Source: Candidatus Gastranaerophilales bacterium
Lineage (GTDB): Bacteria > Cyanobacteriota > Vampirovibrionia > Gastranaerophilales > Gastranaerophilaceae
Direction: 5' to 3'
NCBI GenBank assembly: GCA_947632315.1
Contig: CANROV010000097.1
Coordinates: 1 to 7,297, forward strand
DNA: 7,297 nt
Part shown: positions 1 through 5,200 of the stretch, piece by piece
Layout of the letters: each line of letters starts with the position of its first letter
Position numbering within the stretch: the first letter of the stretch is position 1
Position numbers and translations under genes: made by a program
The notes under the pieces: model-generated
The model's database searches: none
What the model saw: the letters and a program-made list of their open reading frames with translations, nothing else
Told to the model about the DNA's origin: nothing

Positions 1-1109
1 CCCGCACCCAAATTGTACGGCATACCATAGGAATTACCTCTATCGTCTGCACCTGTTCCATAGCTTGCAAAACCACTACCACCACAAGGGCCGATTTCAT
101 CAAGCCATTCCCACATATAACCGCAGCATTCTTCTATAAAATATCCCGAAATCATCCTTTTTCCTGCGGTATCTGTATGACCGCCTGCGGTTTTTGGAGT
201 CGGAGCTACACTTCCATAAATAGCGGTTTTTTGGTTTGACCCCTCTGCAAAAACATTAAAGTCATTATCGGTAGGTAGTTTTTTATTTACCAATTCCATA
301 TCCCATTGATGTAATATAGGTTGTCTATTATCTACAACAGTACCGCCAAAAACAGATGTAGGGTTGCCCTCTTTTCCGCTTTGTTTATATATGTCAACCC
401 ATTTATCAATTTTATCAACAAAAACCATACCCTCCGGAGCTGACTGCGGTCTGTTTGATAAACACCATACAGAATTTGGAATAATGTCTCCTGCATTATA
501 TCCGATTGCAGGATGTTTTTTCCATATACTATGTTCAGGCAGAGCCGGAGCATTCGCTTCTGTAACTGCCGCACATAAAGTGTGAAAACCGCCAATTTTT
601 CTTGAATTGTTGGCATTATATCCTGTCGGATATGTACTGTTTTGAGATGCTTTCAATTCAACTGTTTTTACGATTTCAGACTCTAAAGAGTTATTTTCGT
701 TTTTTTCAACTATATATAAATAATAGTCTTTTCCTGCGGTTAAAGAGGATGCCCCTGTATCCATTATCTCATATATATTGAAGTCTTTATCCTCTTTAAT
801 TTCTAAAAATCGGACATCTTCTTCAGATATTTCGAGTTTTATTACCGTACCTGCTTTTAATGTTATAGAGTTTTTTGCCTTTGAAACAATAAACATATTA
901 TCTGTTTTTGTATAATTCAAATCGGGCATAACTTGTCCCGAAATTGAATCTATATTTGTTTCAATATTTTTTATTGTTTCATCTGTTGTAATGTTTTTTT
1001 GCGTGTTTGCATTTACCGCTTGTCGTAATTTTTCAAAATTATCATTAATTACATCAGGGTCGGCAATTTCCCCATAATTTACCTTTTCTAATGTTGCAAC
1101 TATCGCCAT
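1..1109 (-). CDS. Tail-fibre / receptor-binding protein with C-type-lectin-like fold, candidate DGR target (3' end off window)
   Basis: This open frame runs without a stop from an ATG at 1109-1107 to the left edge, giving 369 codons and missing its C-terminus. The start is supported by an AGAGG site 8 bases upstream and by the preceding gene's TAA directly abutting the ATG. Residues 1-30 (VNYGEIADPDVINDNFEKLR) look like the N-terminal part of phage fibre proteins. Residues about 70-145 look beta-rich (ITLKAGTVIKL, LTAGKDYYLYI). Residues 160-179 (YPTGYNANNSRKIGGFH then TLC) and 209-228 (IIPNSVWCLSNRP, EGMVF) lead into a C-type-lectin/formylglycine-enzyme-like domain whose hallmark GYMWEW is at 330-335. 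It is followed by a Gly-rich segment with C342 and by YGMPYNLGAG at the edge. This layout matches Mtd-like DGR target proteins, in which the variable residues lie at the extreme C-terminus. The fibre role is likely; the DGR role is inferred, because no template repeat or reverse transcriptase is in view. Confidence 0.8.
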   Translation of the reverse strand, partial: MAIVATLEKVNYGEIADPDVINDNFEKLRQAVNANTQKNITTDETIKNIETNIDSISGQVMPDLNYTKTDNMFIVSKAKNSITLKAGTVIKLEISEEDVRFLEIKEDKDFNIYEIMDTGASSLTAGKDYYLYIVEKNENNSLESEIVKTVELKASQNSTYPTGYNANNSRKIGGFHTLCAAVTEANAPALPEHSIWKKHPAIGYNAGDIIPNSVWCLSNRPQSAPEGMVFVDKIDKWVDIYKQSGKEGNPTSVFGGTVVDNRQPILHQWDMELVNKKLPTDNDFNVFAEGSNQKTAIYGSVAPTPKTAGGHTDTAGKRMISGYFIEECCGYMWEWLDEIGPCGGSGFASYGTGADDRGNSYGMPYNLGA

Positions 1110-1124
1110 TTATTGTACCTCTTT
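1107..1124 (-). promoter_or_regulatory. Coupled stop-start (TAA-ATG) with ribosome binding site for the fibre gene
   Basis: The TAA stop of the 97-residue gene is directly followed by the ATG of the fibre gene, and an AAAGAGG (1124-1118) stands 8 bases upstream. This arrangement fixes the fibre start and ties the level of the two proteins together. Confidence 0.75.
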
Positions 1125-1403
1125 CTTTGTAACCCCATTTACTCTTGATTTAATCAAGTCGTAAATAATTTGAGTAATTGTGCTGATATTTTCGATAACA
1201 ACTTTTCTTATAAGCATTTTTATAAAGACATTAATAGGTAATTTGTCGAGTGCTTTTGTTGCCCAATCTTCTACGAAATTATCGAGAGTTTCCTTTTTTT
1301 CCGAATTGTTTAGATTGGTTAATGCAAGAGCTTCAATCTTCGATTTTGTTGAACTTGCAAAACCCTGAAAGAAATTTTTTAAATTTTTTGTAAAATTTGA
1401 CAT
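1110..1403 (-). CDS. Small helical phage protein of unknown function (97 aa)
   Basis: I do not recognise this protein. It has an AAGGAG site 7 bases upstream of its ATG, and the previous gene's TAG stop ends 2 bases before it. Its own TAA directly abuts the ATG of the fibre gene, so the two are probably translationally coupled. Residues 1-50 are polar and Lys-rich (MSNFTKNLKNFFQGF at the N-terminus). Residues 55-87 are strongly hydrophobic but interrupted by charges (LPINVFIKMLIRKVVIENIS, then TITQIIYDLIKS), so they look more like amphipathic or membrane-associated helices than a clean transmembrane segment. There are no cysteines and no catalytic motif. Its position just before the fibre suggests a tail-tip, fibre-connector, chaperone or holin-like role, but none of these can be shown from the sequence. 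Confidence 0.8.
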   Translation of the reverse strand: MSNFTKNLKNFFQGFASSTKSKIEALALTNLNNSEKKETLDNFVEDWATKALDKLPINVFIKMLIRKVVIENISTITQIIYDLIKSRVNGVTKKEVQ

Positions 1404-1405
1404 AA

Positions 1406-1750
1406 CTATTCTCCTTTTTCTAATTTCTGTAACTCTGTTCTTAAAGTAATTGCTTCATTTTCATAGCTTGCAATATACTCTGTATCGTTGCTTCTTAAAG
1501 CTCTAATCGTTTTTAAGTCAAGCTGATTTAATTCTTCTTTTATCTGTTCTATCCGCTTTTCTCTTTTTTTAATTTCCGCTTTGTCTTTTTTTACGAGATT
1601 ATTATCAATATAAAAATATATATGCTTATCATCTGCAGCAATTTTATTGTTTTCTTCTTCCGTTAAAGTAACGAAAGGTTGTGGAACAATAATTGAATCA
1701 GAATAAGCCGCTAATAATCTTCCGTCTTTGCCAATTCTTCTTTTAATCAT
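1406..1750 (-). CDS. Tail-region protein resembling tail-fibre assembly chaperones (114 aa)
   Basis: The ATG lies inside the end of the upstream gene, an 8-base overlap, with a GAGG site about 9 bases before it; this is typical of translational coupling. Residues 1-50 look beta-rich (MIKRRIGKDGRLLAAYSDS, then a short IVPQPFVTLTEEE segment), resembling the N-terminal part of small phage proteins that describe or bind a fibre. Residues 55-113 form a charged coiled coil ending in LDLKTIRALRSNDTEYIASY and then an ITLRTEL helix. This 'IRALR ... two-helix' ending recurs in small proteins encoded beside tail-fibre genes. The family cannot be named with certainty. A role in folding or attaching the fibre encoded two genes downstream is inferred from this similarity and from position. 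Confidence 0.8.
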   Translation of the reverse strand: MIKRRIGKDGRLLAAYSDSIIVPQPFVTLTEEENNKIAADDKHIYFYIDNNLVKKDKAEIKKREKRIEQIKEELNQLDLKTIRALRSNDTEYIASYENEAITLRTELQKLEKGE

Positions 1751-2033
1751 TTATTAATCCCTCTACTTCTTCTACCGTAAAGCCGAGCCTAAAAATTTCA
1801 GCATTTACATCTTCTACTAACTCTTGTTGCATTTTGTCGTGGTTTTCAATTTCTACAACTCTGTGAGTTGAGTCCTCTATTCCCTCGTTGCCTGATTCAA
1901 TAATCTCTTTATCTTGCCAAATAAAGCGACTTTCGAGCAAATTTTTTAGTTTTGCTTTTGTTTCTTCAGGATAATCTTTAAGACAATTTTCATAATCCTG
2001 TTTTGTGTTCAAATGTTTTGGAAACCCTCGCAT
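1743..2033 (-). CDS. Conserved-looking small phage tail-region protein (96 aa)
   Basis: Translation starts at an ATG with a perfect AGGAGG 5 bases upstream, placed directly after the TAA of the preceding gene. The N-terminus (MRGFPKHLNTKQDYENCLKD) and the following YPEETKAKLKNLLESRFIW helix have the look of a recurring family of small phage proteins that sit near tail genes, but I cannot assign a named family. The middle (residues 40-62) is acidic and ends in THRVVEIE; the rest (63-96) is helical and acidic. There is no signal peptide or membrane segment, so it is probably cytoplasmic or virion-associated. It overlaps the next gene by 8 bases, which suggests the two are made together, perhaps as a pair serving tail-fibre assembly. 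That role is inferred from context. Confidence 0.8.
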   Translation of the reverse strand: MRGFPKHLNTKQDYENCLKDYPEETKAKLKNLLESRFIWQDKEIIESGNEGIEDSTHRVVEIENHDKMQQELVEDVNAEIFRLGFTVEEVEGLIND

Positions 2034-2044
2034 TTTTTCCTCCT

Positions 2045-2278
2045 TTACTTCTTTACGATAATTTCGTACATTCTGTCTATTTTCTTCTGAATTATGTCAA
2101 GCTGCGACTTTAAATCAGAATATTGTTCTTTTGTTGCATAAGTTTCGGAAACATCTTTCAATATTTCTCTATGCTTGATTTCTAATTTTTCAGGAGTTAC
2201 AAATAAATTCCATTGAAAAATTAAAGCTATCGCTACAAGTGCGACAGGTGCGTATTTTTGTAGTGTTTCTTTATCCAC
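2045..2278 (-). CDS. Single-pass membrane protein with coiled-coil tail (77 aa, GTG start)
   Basis: The start is GTG at 2278-2276, fixed by an AGGAGG 6 bases upstream that overlaps the last codons of the large gene; no ATG is better placed. Residues 8-27 (KYAPVALVAIALIFQWNLFV) form one clear transmembrane segment. Residues 30-77 are a charged helix with heptad-like spacing (YATKEQYSDLKSQLDIIQKK, then IDRMYEIIVKK), so a coiled coil is likely. There is no lipobox and no enzyme motif. Small phage proteins of this build include holin-like, XhlA-like and spanin-like lysis proteins and also tail or injection accessory proteins. No endolysin is visible in this window to support a lysis cassette, so the function is left open. 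Confidence 0.82.
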   Translation of the reverse strand: MDKETLQKYAPVALVAIALIFQWNLFVTPEKLEIKHREILKDVSETYATKEQYSDLKSQLDIIQKKIDRMYEIIVKK

Positions 2279-2290
2279 CCTTATCCTCCT
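2276..2290 (-). promoter_or_regulatory. Shine-Dalgarno overlapping the large gene's stop, deciding a GTG start
   Basis: A perfect AGGAGG (2290-2285) lies in the final Gly-Gly codons of the large gene, ahead of its TAA and six bases before the GTG of the 77-residue membrane protein. It fixes that start and implies that the membrane protein is translated from the same transcript, probably by ribosomes re-initiating after the large gene. Confidence 0.8.
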
Positions 2291-5200
2291 ATATTTTTCT
2301 CTTTGTAATATTGTTTAAGTGCATTCATATATATTTTTCTTTGGTCTGTTGCGGATATGTTCTTTTTTTGCATTGTCTGTGAAATTTTCTTTATTTCGTT
2401 TGTATTTCCACTTTCTAACGCACTAACATATTTATCTTTAAATTGTTTTGTATATTTGCCTTTTGCTTGATTTCTGACTTTGTCTATATCTTTTTCGCTA
2501 AAGCCGTTTCGTCTCATACTTTGTTCTATTTCTGCAATTTTCTTAGGATTATTTCCTCTTTCAAATGCTTCTTTGAAATATTCCCCTGCTTTATATTTCG
2601 TTGTTCCTTTTCCTGTTGTAGCTACTAAATCAAACAAGCTATAATCTGCTCCTTTTTGAATAAATGAGCCTGCTGAATACGGCAGGAAAGAAGTTGCTCC
2701 CTGTTTTGCTGCAATTCCTACTCTTTTCCACCCTTTTGCTTCGGACATTTCTTTATTCTCAAAACCGCTCATTGAACGACCTGTAAATATAGTTGCTATT
2801 GTTTGCGGAAGCGGAGCAATTTTACCACCTATTTTTTTCAATGGATCTTCTGCCATTTCGGGCATTTCTCTGAATTGTTTACCAAATCTTACATATTTTT
2901 CTGTTCCGTCTTGATTACGGCCGATAAATACGCAAGTTTTTTCTTTTACGGAATTACCCAACATAGAAAAATTAAGCGGTGTCATTTTTTCAGGGTATAA
3001 ATCGGGGTTTTTGTCTCTATCCCAAGCTCTGAATAACGCATTTAATATATTCATATATATTAATGATTGAATAGCTGCTCTTGCCCAAAATCTTCTCGCT
3101 ATTCTTCCTCTCATTCCCGATGCTTCAATATCATCAGTCAATGAATTAATACCGAAAAATTGTGTTGTTTCTTTTACTTTTGACCAAAACTCACTTTTTG
3201 CTGAAAGTTCGTTTAGTTTTTTATGTCCTGTTTTTGAACTAAACATTCCCATAAATTGACGAGTTGAAGATATTAACCAGTCAGGAGACATAAGCCAACG
3301 AGAAAGAGCTTTTTTTGCCGTTGGACTTATTCCTAAGTTTTCCCAAACCTGACCGCCAAAACTATCATTAACCCATTGAGCAATTTCTCGTCTTTTTGCA
3401 TCAGATAATGTTCCCTTTTGAGATTCATTCTCGATTAAGAAATTATAAGCACCAAGTTTATAGTTATTGTGAATTGTGTCCCATAATGCTTTATTATTTA
3501 ATTCTGTTGCTTTTGCGACTGCCGTCATTGGAAAAGAGAAAGGTTTACCAAAACCTTTAATATTTGTCTCCATCCACTTGCCTGTGTTGTTTAACAAATT
3601 TTCTACTACATCTCTTTGAACATCCAAAGTTGCCCCTATTTGCAAGCCGTCTTTAATCGCTTGTTTTGCGTTTTTATCTTGTTTATATATATCAAAATCG
3701 TTATTTTTGACGGAATTATATATTTTTTTGAAGTTTAAGGCTTCTTTCAAGCCTTTCGCTGCTCCAACATTTCCAAGATATGATTCAGACAATGCCCAAG
3801 CGTGGAAACCACTTAAAGAAAAATTGAACATTTTGGCAATAGCATTTATATCATCAAATGCTTTACCGGGTTTATAGCCCAATACTTCAACATATTCTTT
3901 TTTCGGCTCAAAAACGAGCTTCAATGTTGCTGCAATATCGGGATGTACTTTTACTGGCTCTTTGAAAAATTCAACAACTTTTTCTTCGATAATATGTTTT
4001 GCATCTGCCCAATCATAATTACCCGGTAATAATGCAGCAAGTTTGTCGTTTTCTGTCATTCTTGTCATTATTTCGGAAGTTGCTGCAGGAGCATATTTTA
4101 AAGCACTTTCAACATCATTAAACATTACCCCAAATAATTCAGCAATTAATTCAGAGTCTTTTTGAGCATAAAAACTTTCTCCCTGTTTATCAAATGCTTC
4201 AATTCTCTCTTTATTTAATTCTGTTAGTTCGTTTCTGTGTCTGTTTACAAAACCGTCTTTTTGAAGTCCTAAAATATCGTCTAATGCGTGTCCGATTTCG
4301 TGTGCAAGTGTTTTATTAGAAAACCACCTTTGAAGTCTTATTTCGGGTGGTTGATTTTTTACATATTTGCCTAAAGAATTGGGAATTCCGTTGCTTTTAT
4401 ATTTTGCAAGCCTGTTTCCTATTGCAATTCCTATTTCGCTTAATTTGTTTTGTAAATCAGGTGCAATTTTTTCCCCAAATTTTGTGCCTACTGGTCTTGC
4501 AACTGTTTTATTTAATGCACTATGATTTATTTCAATCCAATTACTTGGTGCTTGAGCATAAGGAAGCACTAAACTTGCTCCGCTCTCCGTCTTAAAGCTC
4601 TTGACACTATCTGCAAGCACTTTATCAACAGTTGCCTTTATAAGATTATCAGATTGTTTTTTGATTAATTCTGCATAATCTAATGTTTCAGGAGTATAAT
4701 GTTTAATTTCTCCGTTTTCTTGCTCAATGCCTTGTATTCCCTCAAAATATGTCGCAATTTTTCTTTGTTTTGCGTGTTTTGATTTAGTAATAAAAGCACT
4801 TGTAATTAAGCTATTATTATTTTTATTATCGCTTTTCCAATCGTGGAAGATATAATTTTCTATACCCTCTTTATCTTCTATATTTTCGCCATTCGCTTGT
4901 ACTGCCTGATATTCTTTCCAAAACTTGTCAAATTTTGAAGAAACATTATCTGCAAGTTTTGTTAATCGTTCAGCCATTCCCTTTATATTATGGACTTTTC
5001 CCCAAACTTCTTGTAATTCGGGTCTGTTTAATTTATCAGGCAAATCTGTTCTTTCTCTCAAAAACGGCATAATTTCTCGTAAATTTTTATCATTTACATT
5101 GAGTTCTTTTGCAATATATTTTGTAAGAGTTATAAAGCTATTAAGAGTTTTATTGGCTTCATATCTTCTTAATTCAATTTCGCTATGCCATTTCTGTATC

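Noticed and set aside
332..616. A 94-codon minus-strand open frame inside the fibre gene
   Set aside because: It lies in another frame of the fibre gene, whose own frame is open across the full 1-1109 and encodes recognisable motifs, so this frame is a shadow.
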